From: Isoetes taiwanensis
Lineage: Eukaryota > Streptophyta > Lycopodiopsida > Isoetales > Isoetaceae
Length of the DNA: 64,000 nt
NCBI GenBank assembly: GCA_021234155.1
Contig: JAJEKV010000025.1
Location: 538,474 to 602,473, forward strand
Direction: 5' to 3'
Part shown: piece after piece, positions 34,869 to 46,317 of the stretch
Numbering within the stretch: position 1 is the first letter of the stretch
Layout: each line of letters starts with the position of its first letter
The notes under the pieces: model-generated
What the model saw: only the letters and a program-made list of their open reading frames with translations
Database searches by the model: none
Told to the model about the DNA's origin: nothing
Position numbers and translations under genes: made by a program

Positions 34869-35079
34869 CAGCCCTCGGATTGTATAGGATGATGAAATCT
34901 AAACTGCCCAATTTAGGGCGCGATGCATTACATACTTATACCAAAACCTTATAATATATAGGATAGGATAGGATAGGATAGGATAGTGATTTCACATTGT
35001 CACAATGCATTTATCACGAGCTAATATAAACAATGTTTATATGTACTTGTGATTACAATAAGCTGTACTTGCTTTCATG
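34869..35079 (-). other. 3' flank of the lectin kinase gene
   Basis: Non-coding sequence following the kinase stop codon, matching the copy at 29571-29907. It contains a GGATA microsatellite (34960-34985) that the other copy lacks. It gives the boundary of the duplicated block. Confidence 0.7.
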
Positions 35080-35445
35080 TCAAGTTGCAGAAGAGAGAGA
35101 TGAAGAGTGAGCAGGAGCACTAGGATCTGAAATTGAGCTCTCACTTTCCATGAATCTCGTAAAAGCCATGCTGAGAGGATTAGGGATACGAGGACTTAAC
35201 TTGGGGGGGTCGGGAATGGCAACGACTCCTTCCAACATGTGCACCACTTTACTCATTGATGGTCGCATAGAAGGATCCTCAATAATGCACAAGGAAGCTA
35301 CTCTTAGTACCCGATCTGCCTCATCCATGTCCAGGTTATGAGCAACTTTCTCATCAATCAAGCTCTTTTCCTTGCTAATAATCTCATGGAGATTAGAGTC
35401 TTCTTGCGCCCGCTCACAACCTCAAACACCACCACTCCATAGCTG
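35080..35445 (-). pseudogene. C-terminal part of the interrupted G-type lectin receptor kinase
   Basis: The minus strand opens directly at the transposon border with SYGVVVFEVVSGRK (kinase subdomain IX, the segment that follows DVW/DVY in receptor kinases). After a small frameshift it continues ADRVLRVASLCIIEDPSMRP and SMSKVVHMLEGVVAIPDPP, ending in a Ser-rich tail and stop at 35080. The conserved Arg of subdomain XI (MRPSM) is present. The missing residues immediately before it (ITEKADVY) are found 24.2 kb away at 59646, across the CACTA-like element. This is therefore the 3' portion of one disrupted gene. Such proteins are plasma-membrane Ser/Thr kinases. Confidence 0.85.
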
Positions 35446-35469
35446 CACAACAAGAGAATGGACTTTTAG

Positions 35470-35945
35470 CGACGTGGGCTTGCGACGTCTGTGCGATGTG
35501 ACGTCGCAAATAACGTCACCATGCGACGTCAATGCGACGTCACGTCGCAGGCACGTCGGATGCGACGTATGGTGCGACGTCTGACACGTATGGTGCGACG
35601 TCTGACACTATGACGTCGCCAGCGACGGCAGTGTCACGCCAGCGACGCATGTGTCACGCCAGGTCGCGTCGCATGCGACGTATGGTGCGACGTCTGACAC
35701 TGTGACGTAGCAGATCTGTCACGCCAGGTGGACGCTTGCGCCAGGTGGACGACAGGTGTGATGTTTACGACGTGACGTCGCATGCGACGTCGTAAATGTG
35801 ACGTATGTGACGTATGTGTCATATATGACACGTCAGTACGTATATGTGACATATATGACACGTCCATACGTATATGTGACGTATATGACACGTCAGTATG
35901 TATATGTGACGTATATGACACGTTAGTACGTATATGTGACGTAGG
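35470..35945. repeat. Left subterminal TGCGACG repeats and 30-bp palindromic array
   Basis: From 35470 the motif TGCGACGT and its complement recur in both orientations (ACGTCGCATGCGACGT-like palindromes). From ~35800 a ~31-bp unit (ACGTATATGTGACGTATATG + ACACGTCAGT) repeats four to five times. In CACTA elements such arrays are bound by the TNPA-type protein. The minus-strand open frames here (e.g. 35634-35954) are products of the repeat. Confidence 0.75.
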
Positions 35946-36389
35946 TGGTCGCATGTGACGTATATTTTTTATACACGAAGTTTTGGTTTTAGATTACAAA
36001 TTCAATAATTGCCCGATTGATACCGGCTAAAAAGACTCGACGACCAACCCGCAGGCTTCATTTAAGCTGTTGTTGCCCACATGCATCATCACATAGATGT
36101 GCTACCGCATGAATTACCTCCTTCATCTAGACTTTGAGAAAAATGGTTTTTTTGGGCTTTGAGAGATTGCAAGATTTGGAAAAATATTGTCTCGAACTAT
36201 ATCAAGAAACCAAAGAAGCACATATGGATACGCCAATACTGTGGGGAAGAAGGTTATGATTTAAAATCTCATCTTTGGGTATACAAGTAATTCTAATGGC
36301 ACTATGGAAGTTGAAAGATCAACATCAAGGTTGGAATCGGCAAAGAATGCTTGAACTTGTAACTTTACCCGCCAAACGCCGGGATGATT

Positions 36390-37110
36390 TTGTGATATAT
36401 GATGGTGGAGGAATTTTGCGTTTCAATTGCACAAGTTCCATATGAAGTCAACCCCATTGATGAGGATTTTGAAAAGCCGAGATACTATGTGGCTACACAC
36501 GTTGATGGCCTTGTTTTGAGATCCATACATGGAAAGTGGAATTGGAACATAGCTTTGGCCGCTATGCCGCAGAAGAGTATCTAAACCGCCACCGTTACCT
36601 TGGAAGTCTTCAAAGTAGAGCATGTCATTGTGCAAAGGAAAATGGGCTTCACACGGAGCTTAGGGATCACAAGGCGGTTGAGCTTGCCGACATTCTTTGG
36701 GGTCCTTTTGGTGTTTTTTTTAACGCCATGCTCAGATTGTTTTCGCTTCATGACTCATGAACTTGTTCCGCTTTGAGCCAAGATTTTATGGGTTCTTGCC
36801 GCATCGATTGTATGATCCGACAAATCACAACATACGCTAAAGAAAAATCATGCGCTTTTTTCGAGAAATCTCTTAACCGCCTTTTTTAATTTCTTCATTA
36901 TGGCCATTCCGAGGTTGTGGAGGTTGTTGCCTTCTTGGACAAGTTTGTTCATCGAAAAATCAAGAGAATTGTGGAGTTGGTTGAACTAAAATATTTTAAT
37001 TGGTCATCTAGCAAAATGCTTTGGGAAGAAAATAAGTGTATTCTCTCGCAAACATTCATTCTAGAACTTTCTACAACATTCGAATTTTCTAGAAGGATTC
37101 CTTAGGCTCA
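36390..37110 (+). other. Coding-like but unrecognised stretch in the element
   Basis: Short plus-strand frames (36399-36584, 36536-36760, 36917-37105) carry protein-like segments such as DEDFEKPRYYVATHVDGLVL and VELADILWGPFGVFFNAM in different registers. They look like one decayed gene broken by indels. No family recognised. Confidence 0.3.
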
Positions 37111-37199
37111 CCCAAGATTCTCTTATATTTTAAAACTTTTTAAAACTTTCTAGAACATTCTAGAACTTTCAGATATGTGACATATGTGACATATGTGTT

Positions 37200-37790
37200 A
37201 GAGAAGGTCGATGTTCCGTAAAGGCACCATCTTCATTGTGCCCTTAAGCCCCAAAGAAAGCACGTGAACTTTTAGTGTGAGCTTTTCTAATGGATTGAGC
37301 TTCATCCGGAATAATTCTAAACCACCTAATGTTCGGATTTGCCCCTTTAGCCCTGGGGGTCGCTTCTTTTCATCCTCTTCGATGATGGCTTCAGAATTCG
37401 TAACAAATGGTTCCATATGTAGTAAGCACAATGTCGCGGCTTACAAAGTTCAACACAATTTATTCTTTCTCGATCTTCATGATATATGTACATAGATAGC
37501 TTGACGATGGTGCTACTTTTTCCTTCAATTCATGTTCCCATTGTTTTAAAAAAGCATTTAGGGCAAACAATCAAGGTGCTCCCCGTGATTCTTCTACATT
37601 GTATCTTTTGACGTTTTGGCGGTCTAGCCTTCAAAATCAAAGCAATTGCGTAGATTGTCTTTCCAAATCCCCTCGATAATTTGATAATTATAAACATATG
37701 AGTTCCCCGAATAACCGCCTCGAAGTTCAGATTTCTCCATCCAAGCAAGGGCAATACGCTTATATTACATCCCAACCATGTCAATTGCAG
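37200..37790 (-). pseudogene. SNF2-family helicase fragment
   Basis: Two minus-strand frames give the start of a SNF2-type ATPase. GFGKTIYAIALILKARPPK near 37670-37610 is the Walker A region (family G-x-G-K-T). It is followed by GSTLIVCPKCFFKTMGT (motif Ia, 'TLIVCP..L...W'). In a shifted frame, WFRIIPDEAQSIRK near 37310-37280 is the DEAQ/DEAH box and surrounding motif II, followed by TKSSRAFFG. These proteins remodel chromatin or act in DNA repair (RAD5/RAD16-like). The C-terminal helicase half is absent and frameshifts separate the motifs, so this is a captured or decayed fragment. Confidence 0.6.
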
Positions 37791-38469
37791 CCTATAAAAT
37801 ATGAAATAATAATATATCTAGTCATACCCGGTGCTTCGTAGTTCTATTGTTATCGTGTCATTGTCTAGATTTGCTTCTTCATCTCCTCGCGAATTGTATT
37901 CTAATATTCTAACCAATTTATCAGTCCGCTATTAATGGCTAATATGGGATCAGGCACAAATGAGTCTCACTTGTAGCCGCGGCATAATGCATTCTTATCA
38001 AGTTGACCACCGCAAATAATCTCCAGCAGGACTAAGATATTCGTAGTTTTCCGATGGGGTTGGCAAGGAGTATAGAAAATGATGCGGCCATCTTTTAGAG
38101 AGCTTGATTCACGCTTGATACCGAGCCATGCGTGCCATAAAAGTTCAGCCTAGAGGATATTATGCTAGACACTCCACCGATATTTCGTGGTGGATCTAGT
38201 TGGCTCTCAAGATAGTATAGATTGGTTAGATAAGAAAGTCCTTGAGACCTGCATTTCATTTCGTGCTTGTGCAACCAAGTGGGCTTTGATTTGATAACTC
38301 CGATTCTCGCTGGATTTTTGTTTCACCGCCATTCCAAAAAATCAACGCAGGTAAGCACATTTGCCTTGCGATGGAATTGTGGAGAAAAAAAAAAGGTAAG
38401 ATGCTTCGCTTATAGATTAAAATCAATGCATGTGGAAATTTAGATATCTGTTATTGGGATAGTTCGCAG

Positions 38470-38570
38470 TTATGTCTTCGCAAAAGGTCGGAGCAGTTTG
38501 TCAAGGCAAAGAATTTGCAGGTGAATGATGTGGTTTCGCTTTGAGAGAGATATCCAAGGTAAAAATTTTA
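38470..38570 (+). pseudogene. Possible B3 DNA-binding domain trace
   Basis: The plus strand reads SEQFVKAKNLQVNDVVSL, resembling the B3-domain 'W..FV....L..GDVV.F' core, with a stop directly after it. Only about 20 residues are visible. It would be plant-specific transcription-factor material inside the transposon. Evidence is thin. Confidence 0.25.
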
Positions 38571-39574
38571 CATCACCGGCTAAGGGATCATTCTCGGCCG
38601 GGGCCGGAAATTACAAAGTGTTGATGCGGTGATGCAAAACCCTTTGCGTAAAGTTTTCAGCCGTTTGGAGTCGATATTTGGTATTGAAGCAACTTAAATT
38701 CTATCTTTTGATATAACTATAATATGGTAGTTTTGAGCTCGATTAGCTCCCTCGATTGATCCGTAATTTTTTGAGCTCTTTAATTTAGCTTATGGTTGAT
38801 CCGTAATTTTGAGGCACCGCCTTTATGTATATAAGCATGATGTAGAATACAAAAACCGGATATATGATATGATATAGATTTCTGAAATCGCTTTTTCAAA
38901 ATGGAATTTGAAGATAAAAATATGAAGAAGATGAATATGATCGATGGATATCAAGAAGATGAATGCCACGATGAATAAGGATATGACAATAATATTGCTT
39001 GTTTTAATTTGTATAGGCCTATTTGTGCTATGGGTATTTTGAAAAGCGATGAATTTAGTGATGGACATGGAGTTGGAGATGGTTGATCCAGAATTTTTTG
39101 AGCTCATAATTTAGCTTCTGGTTGATCCAGAGAAAGAGAAAAAAGAAGGAATTAGAAATGACATATGGATTTACCCCTAGAATTTCTACAACGAGAATAT
39201 TGGGTAGTCAAAAAGTGGGACTCCCATATCCTCAGTCCAACATCTTTAGAGAAGCAACAAAATGCAATCTGAATGAGGAACTTGGTGTCCAAAGATAGTG
39301 GGAGAACCGCTTCGGACTACACCTTGCAAATCCAAGGCATTAATGTCCCATGTGTCAAAGCCGCCCGATCAAAATTTGCTTAAAAAAATGCCATCGCCCA
39401 CCTGGCTGGCATCGTCACGACAAATGTCACGGCAAATGTCAGACCTGTCACGCAATTTGCTCTGTGATGCAGCTAATCAAGCTATGTTCAAGTGTTTTGA
39501 GGTATGCAGATTTTAGGTTGTTACACAAAACTTGCTCAGATTTTAGGTTGCTCAGAACAGCATAGGTATACATA

Positions 39575-39890
39575 AATTTCATAACCGACAAATGTCACGT
39601 TTTGAGTGACAAATGTCACGACAATGTCGACGTCGTGATGCGACGCCATGTGACATTACGTAACATAAGACACGCCAAGACGCATTTCTGCCACGCGGTA
39701 ACGCGCCAGTCGCATGTGACCTGGATTTTGACCGTTGACTATACGTCGCATGCGACGTGGTCTACAGAACGTACGACACGTCTGTACGTACTTGCCAGGT
39801 GTACTGCCAAGTCGTAGGTGACTTGGCATGTGACCGTTGACACTACGTCGCCGGCGACGACACGCCGAGATGCGACGTTAAAGATTTCTA
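39575..39890. repeat. Internal TGCGACG/CACG-rich block
   Basis: The motifs TGTCACG, TGCGACG, ACGTCGCATGCGACGT and CGCCGGCG recur here, with the same style as the element ends. An internal copy may be the end of a nested related element or a duplicated subterminal region. Confidence 0.6.
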
Positions 39891-40204
39891 TATAAACAAC
39901 TTTTTCTCGGCCTTCATTGTTATTTTCTTTTCGCCCTCTTCCGGCTTAGCCTTTGGTGTTCTTCTTTTTAACCATATCTTATACTTGTTGTCGCCTCTAC
40001 ATGGATCACCATGGTCATCGGCAGATGATCGACGCCCGAGATGGCCGTGAGACGATTGATGTCGCCTTTACCACCGTGGGAGGCCGGATATGCGGAACCG
40101 TCACATGTAAGTTAATGATTCTTGTATTTAGTAGCCTAGACATATATAAACTAGGAGAGGACGGTAATCGCGAGTAGTAAAAAAAAAATGCAGTGTTTTG
40201 GTCA

Positions 40205-40490
40205 AGGACACCTGGCCGCCTCCACCTTGAGTGGAGAGGACTGTGTGTGCCAGCCCAAACTCACCTTCATACCTTACTAAGTACAATGTAGATTACAAAA
40301 TTGAGGTGTCGCAGAGTCAAGGTCATATGTCGACTTCACCTTGAGTGGAGGGGACTCTATGTATCGGGACTAGCTGCTCCAAAAGATCTTTATTGAAATT
40401 GAAACTTATATAAGGGTCGCATTTCGAAAGGGCATGGCCTGGCTTCACCTTGAGTGGAGAGGACTACGTGTCCGGCCCACCTCGGCCCAT
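40205..40490 (+). repeat. Hairpin repeats, cluster 1 (three units)
   Basis: A conserved stem-loop sequence TCCACCTTGAGTGGAGAGGAC (first unit at 40221; variants at ~40335 and ~40444) recurs every 109-114 bp. The same unit returns as four copies at 53380-53740. TCCAC...GTGGA forms a 5-bp stem. Confidence 0.7.
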
Positions 40491-40494
40491 TTAG

Positions 40495-40537
40495 GATTTA
40501 GGATTTAGGGTTTAGGGTTTAGGGTTTAGGGTTTATA
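40495..40537 (+). repeat. Interstitial telomere-type repeat (TTTAGGG)
   Basis: GATTTAGGATTTAGGG followed by further GTTTAGGG units gives about five TTTAGGG-like repeats, two of them degenerate. TTTAGGG is the plant telomere repeat, which supports a plant origin. Here it lies inside the transposon next to the hairpin repeats. Confidence 0.85.
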
Positions 40538-40569
40538 CTACCATATATTGTATCTATCAAACCGCTCAA

Positions 40570-41660
40570 ACTATTGTGCAAAGATATAGTACTTACCTTT
40601 GTAATTGGCGAGGGACAAAATAGTTTACATTGTAAAAGATGTATAAATAAGAGACGACTTAGAACGGTTGTTGAAGACCATCCGATAAGATTTGGTACAT
40701 TTGAACAACCCACCGATCCGATGCTCGCCATGGATATCGTTGGTATACAATTATTATTTTTTTTTAAGAGTATCTCTCCCGCTTTAAGTATATATTCAAG
40801 ATGTTTATGATATCTAAATATGTAGGTAGATGATGCCGATGTCTCCTCCAAACTAGATGTGGATTTTGGTTTAATGTTGTCCATAGAGGCATATGAAACC
40901 GGGCAAAGAACCCGATTCATCAATAATGTGGATGGGTGCCGCCAACGCCGAAAGTGTTCCCCCGCATGAAAAAGAACACGTAAGGGCTACAATCATGAGA
41001 ACATTGCATGTGTCGCACATTTCCCAAGAACGCTTGGCCTCACCGCCGAAGCGTGAAATTCCCAAGAATTGCAAAGATTAGTCCGACTCTTTGTTAGGCA
41101 ACCGCAAGACATTTGGCTTGTGGCCGTAGGACTTACCTATCCCTATGGATCAAGAATTTGCTTATTGGGGAAGAAGATACATCATTATGCGGAGCCGCGA
41201 TTTGTCCGTGGGTCGGATTCGCCTTATCTCCCGCACGCCGATAGAAGTGGAGCGAGATACCCACATTCCATTAATGCCATATGCGTGTCCCGAAAGCATG
41301 CATTGGAAAACTTGGCAAACTTTGACTAAATATGCTTGGCGATGAGGATTTATGGAATGAATTCCAATGTCGCGCCGATAGTCGTGGGGGCATGTGATGA
41401 GGAGTTGAAGTTTATTGATGGTCGGCCCGAGGGGGTTCATGGCAATATTGCGTGGTTCATCAACAAATTCTATTGACAACCGCGGAGCTTATGCAATTGT
41501 GAATTTTAGAGTGTCAAGGAGGGGAGGAAGATTTTTTTTACAAGATCCTGTAAAAAGCAGATATATCATGGTGTGTGCTATTAAAAGCATAAACATTGGA
41601 GATGAGTTATTCATCAACTATCGCTATGATAGACCTCTCCCATTTGAGATGGAACAATAG
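40570..41660 (+). pseudogene. SET-domain-like protein remnant
   Basis: The clearest frame (about 41440-41660) reads NRGAYAIVNFRVSRRGGRFF and then RYIMVCAIKSINIGDELFIN followed by YRYDRPLPFEMEQ and a stop. The 'I..GDEL..NYRY' ending matches the last core motif of SET methyltransferases. Just upstream, in another frame, is NIAWFINKFY, matching the 'FINHS' motif position. Earlier pieces (e.g. 40570-41340) are in mixed frames. SET enzymes methylate histone lysines. This copy is frameshifted, and its key H-S-C residues are not visible. It is probably a host gene fragment carried by the transposon. Confidence 0.5.
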
Positions 41661-42059
41661 TATTGTTGTACTAAAAAAAAAGGAATAAAGAGGTTTTTTT
41701 TTTTTAATATGTTTTTGTCATTCGTGAGTCTATACAAATGGTTGTATGTATTTTATACTTATTACATTATTTGACATGATGGTTAATATGCTACTCCCCG
41801 CTTAATGAACTCATTCAGAGCGGTCTCCATCCCGATCCATTAGTTCTAAGTTACGTGCAAAGGGAAACCTATCGCCGCGGAATTTCAAGCCGAGCGCACC
41901 AATATGAAGATATTGCATACGCATCAATATGAAGAGGATGAAACTATTGACGAACCCGAGAACTTAAGTTTTTTCGTGACGAGCCGATGCTCGATATGTT
42001 GCACGCCTTCAAGAATTACCCGATATTGATTTAGATGATGTCGAGGATGGTGGTGGAGA

Positions 42060-44795
42060 GGATATGGTAGAAGATGTGGGATACCCTTCGAGGATTGGTC
42101 GATCGACGATGACCCTATTGTTATCGGGCGTAAACGCAGCTTATTTCCTCGCCTCTCGAACCTCTCGCTTTATTCGGCGCGGCTCGCTAATTCTCAATCT
42201 CCAAACCAAGTTCAAGTGGAGCAATGCAAGTGTCTCCGCTTCTATTGAGGTGACATACTTATCAAGTCTTTCTATCTTACCACCATCTCCATCTTTTATC
42301 TTACCACTCTTAGATGCGCAGTTATTGCACGAGAAGATCCTTCCAGAGAAGAACAATATGCCTACCGATGCATCTCAAGTTAAGAAAATGATTCAAGCGA
42401 CGGCCTTGGTTATAAAGTCATACATGCATGTCCAAATGATTGTATGATCTTCTATCCCCCCGGCCGAAAGCATGAGAAGTCCACTCATTGTCTCGTATGT
42501 AATGAACCGAGATACGTGAATGACCTAAAGGGAAAAACGGTACCCTCGAAGGTTATTCGACACTTTCCAATAATCCCAAGGTATATGCATCACCACTTAC
42601 AAATAGTTGTAAATTCACTTATTTTCTGTGACTTATATGTTGCCTATAATTTATTCTATAGGTTAAAGTTGATGTTCCGTTGTAAAGACATTGGCTAGCC
42701 TAATGGACTTCACGGCTACACATGCATCTAGTGATGATGTGATGCGCAGTCCCGGTTTACAAGCAGAACTTTGAAGCATGTCGATGCGACATGGCTTGAC
42801 TTTGGAAAAGAACCACGTAACGGCGCTTGGGCCCCGGCCACCGATGGCGAAACCCATATGGTACACAATCGAATCGCATGGTCTACATGGCCGATGATGA
42901 TAGTGAACTACAACATACCCCCATGGTTGTTGATGAAGAGTGGGCACATTATGATGACTTTATTGATACCGGGAAGAAAAACCAAGTAATTTAGATGTGT
43001 ACCTAAGAATAATTGTGGATGAGTTACCCCTTTGTGGAACATGTGTATTCGTGTTCACGATGCCCATAAAAATGACGTTTTTAATCTTAGAGGTATACTA
43101 TTGTGGACTATGCATGACTTTCCGGGTTTGCCGAAAGTGTTCGGTTTAAGACATCGGGCACTTCCCTTGCATGATATGTGGGGAAAAGTTGCAGCGACCG
43201 CCACTCTAAGCATCTCAAGAAAGTAGTATACGAGGGTTTTAGGAAGTATTTGCCGCCACGCACCCTTCGTAAAGCAAATGACACAATTCAAAGGGCAATC
43301 AGACTATACGTAACCACCAAGCGTAATTACCATAACGAGAATGGGGTGAGCGTTGGGATAAGAAGGAAGAGGGGAAAACCGCAAGGGGAAACTGTGAGGG
43401 GGGCACTGCGAATGAGGAGGTCGAGAGCCCACCTAGACAAAGGAGGATGAGGAATTATACGCTGGTGGCGAGGAAGCCGCGGAGGAGGAAGTCTTTATCG
43501 CCAATATGAAAAGGAAGTCTGCTTTTTATAGACTACCATATTGGACCGAACCTATTGATTCAACACCTTTAGACCCGATGCATATCTTCAAGAACGGGAA
43601 ACTCTTTTTATGGAAGCATGTATTTGGTCAAAAAGACACAACAAATGCCGTGGATGGACCTTAAGGTAAGTAATACAAAGAAAGAGGCATGGATCCGAGG
43701 TGAAGGGCAACCACTTCCTCCGCAAAATGGGTTATTGCTAGGTCTGACCATCGAGCTATTTATGATGATTTAAGGGCCCTTAGAACACCAACCGGTTACA
43801 TGCAATCATTGCGTAACCGCATTCACAAGTAGTGGGGAGTCGATCGGGTTTAAAGTCCCATGATCGCATAAGTTCTTGCATGTAAGCAATTGAAGTCCAC
43901 ATATATATGCACTACTATAAAATGTAACCCATAACTTATATTTGGTGTTTGATCATGCGCTTCTTCATGCCCCCGACCTTTAGGGGAGTTTTAGACAAGG
44001 GACCATTGAGGCAATAAGTGCCCTATCAAAGGTCATAAGGTTGTTACCCATGTTGATTTAGTGGTCCCCGCCTATTTTATTTGTGGCTAAGTTTTTGTTT
44101 TGGACCTCATAGGTGGATGTGTAAAAAACTATACCGAAAAGACTAAATTGAAGAGATGAAAGTGAAAATGGCAGAGGCATGTTGCTTGTTGGAGAAGGAG
44201 TTTCCCACGAAGCTTTCTTGACAAATAAACCCATCTTTTGGTACATCTTATTGAGGAAGTGGAGTCATGGGAACCGTTGTATACGCCGATGGATGTTTTT
44301 CTTGGAAAGGTTTATGAAGGTATTGAAGGATATGGTGCGCCAAAGAGCACGCCCCCAAGGTAGTATGGCAGAGGGATGGCTTACTTAAAGAGTCACTTTT
44401 CTATATGATTGGTAATATATTTCCGCCGCACATCCGTGATGCACCTCGCTTATGGAGTGATGAAGGGGGACGAAGATTGTGGGGGTAGTGGCGTAAGGCA
44501 ATGGTATGCAGAAGTCATTTCCACCGATATGATCATTAAGGTTAATCAATTTCTTCTTTACAATTCGCACCAATGGCAAAATGGATTGCTCGCTATGAGA
44601 ACGCAAAGGAAGAAATGGAAGAGAAGAGGCATGAATGGAGACGACATAATAGACGCAGCCCCCGCACTCGATGGATATGAACCCTTGCCGGACAAGATGG
44701 AAAGAGAATGGGTACTGGGCTGGTGCTTTGACCGATGCATATCACAAGGGGAGTATATTACAGCCTACGAATGGGCATACGACAAGGTGTCATGA
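42060..44795 (+). pseudogene. TNP2-type CACTA transposase with DUF4218 region, frameshifted
   Basis: In order, across shifting frames, the TNP2 landmarks are: KILPEKNNMPTDASQVKKMI; YPPGRK...CLVCNEPRYVNDLKG; KTVPSKVIRHFPIIPRYM; ADGETHMV-type ATDG with KHVDATWLDFGKEPRN (~42770-42860); NYNIPPWLLMKSGHIMMTLL; then RGILLWTMHDFPGLPKVFGL (43095-43160). Farther on are LDPMHIFKN and a LKSHD-like trace. RWMFFLERFMKVLKDMVRQR followed by ARPQGSMAEGWLT (44285-44388) is the DUF4218 signature. QFLLYNSHQW follows it. The protein would be the DNA-cleaving transposase, but indels every 100-250 bases break it. The same indel pattern affects the flanking kinase. Confidence 0.85.
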
Positions 44796-46199
44796 AAAGG
44801 TAGTTGCAACAAATTATGTTGATGTCTAAATCGAGCATTTTCTTTTGATGTTATTGTATCTATTGACATTAATGGTGCTTTTGACAAGATATATCTTACC
44901 TCGATATGGTGGCATGGGACCCACTATCGTGGTGAGTTCTCTTGACATACACAGAAGACTTGTGGATCAAGGAGTCATGGCATCATTCACGCATGGAGTT
45001 TCAATCGCGTTGCCGATCGTAATCGCCGTGAAGCCACCCGTGATTGGGCCTGAGGTTAAAGACTATAATGGAGGTGGATGTTGGTGGCAATTTTAAGACC
45101 TTCATATTCATGTCCATTGGTTTGACCTTCAATTAAGGGGGCCAGCCTACAAGAAAGTATGATAGAACAAGTGGCTTTTTCACGCCAACTCTAGCAAGAT
45201 GTACCCCGGTAGTGAGACGCTTTGTCCTTCCGCATAACCGTGGAACAGTACACACATACACATATCCACTTCAAAATTTAGACCATCAATATCAATCTCA
45301 CGCCCAAATTTCTTTGACCAGATTTTTTTCTTTACCAATCGACAAGACCCAACATGGTGGTTTATCATACAAACTACACCCGAGGGACGCCCAATATTCC
45401 AAGGTGTTGTGCTAGAGGAGTCAATAACGCCCCAAGAGCCCTCCGCGCATCAAGGCATTCAAACTCACCGAAAAACGAGCATCAAGAGGTTGGACCACCA
45501 GCTCTCATGCAAAGATCTTACACCAAGAGAGAAATTCCACCTAAATACGATGTACTTCAGGCATTTTAATACAAATGTTGGTAATGCTAACAATGACGAC
45601 TCCTAGTTAGCACCTAGAGGAGACGATCATTAAATTCTATATGTCAAATATTATGCACATCCTCGCAATCCTTCCGATAGGCTATGTCTATTGGTCTTCG
45701 TGGTGCAATAAAAACCCATTCAATTCAATTCTTTTTTCTCCCCCCTTTGGTATACATTATATCTGGGAGGAATAAAGAACTACGGAACATGGGCTCAAAG
45801 AAGCCACATAGGCTCAAGCATTGCCTCTAGACTAGAACATGCAAAGAGTCTTCAATGGTATCTTAGTTACTTCCCATTTTTCTAACCTTAAACCGGTGCC
45901 ACCACCAAGTTAACCCGATCATTGCTTAATTTGATGCTATCCACTAGCTTTCTGTTGTGAGGATCACCTGCTTCTACCTTTCAAACAGATAATAATAATG
46001 GTATTTTGTAGGGTGAACAAGTCCAAATACATAGAGTGAAACCATGAGGAGCCTATGTGATGTTGAACGTAGTAGCGCTGTGCATTTCCCTTTAGGGTCG
46101 AACATGCTACCTAGGTTCAAACAAGCCTCTTAGGCTCAAGCATTGTCTAGGCTCAAACATGCCCCAAAGATCAAACATGTACACAACAAAATAAAAATA
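44796..46199. other. Decayed sequence downstream of TNP2
   Basis: Several short plus-strand frames (44845-45096, 45212-45415) are where CACTA transposases often have a DUF4216 region, but I cannot match the motif. From 45.6 kb onward I see no coding signal. The short phrase AGGCTCAAGCATTG recurs at ~45809 and ~46133. Confidence 0.4.
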
Positions 46200-46204
46200 G
46201 TTTA

Positions 46205-46290
46205 AACGACGCCGCTTATATCAAATAACGCCGCGATGCGACATTGACGCCGCAGATGCCACGCATTACAAAACGACGCTTTAAAACTCA
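46205..46290 (+). repeat. CG-block A, direct partner of 52105-52215
   Basis: AACGCCGCTTATATCAAATAACGCCGCG followed by TGCGAC motifs is repeated in the same orientation at ~52109 (AACGCCGCTTATAACAAAATACGCCGCG). The pair brackets the 1.1-kb tandem array, resembling direct terminal repeats or a duplicated block. Confidence 0.6.
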
Positions 46291-46317
46291 TTTCTTAGTT
46301 GGGTTAACATGAGTGGT

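Noticed and set aside
35800-35945. CRISPR-like regular repeats
   Set aside because: Units are adjacent and palindromic with no unique spacers, in a plant nuclear transposon.
35634-35954. 106-codon SHIRTDVSYTSH repeat protein
   Set aside because: It is a translation of the subterminal 31-bp repeat. There is no start context and other frames are equally repetitive.
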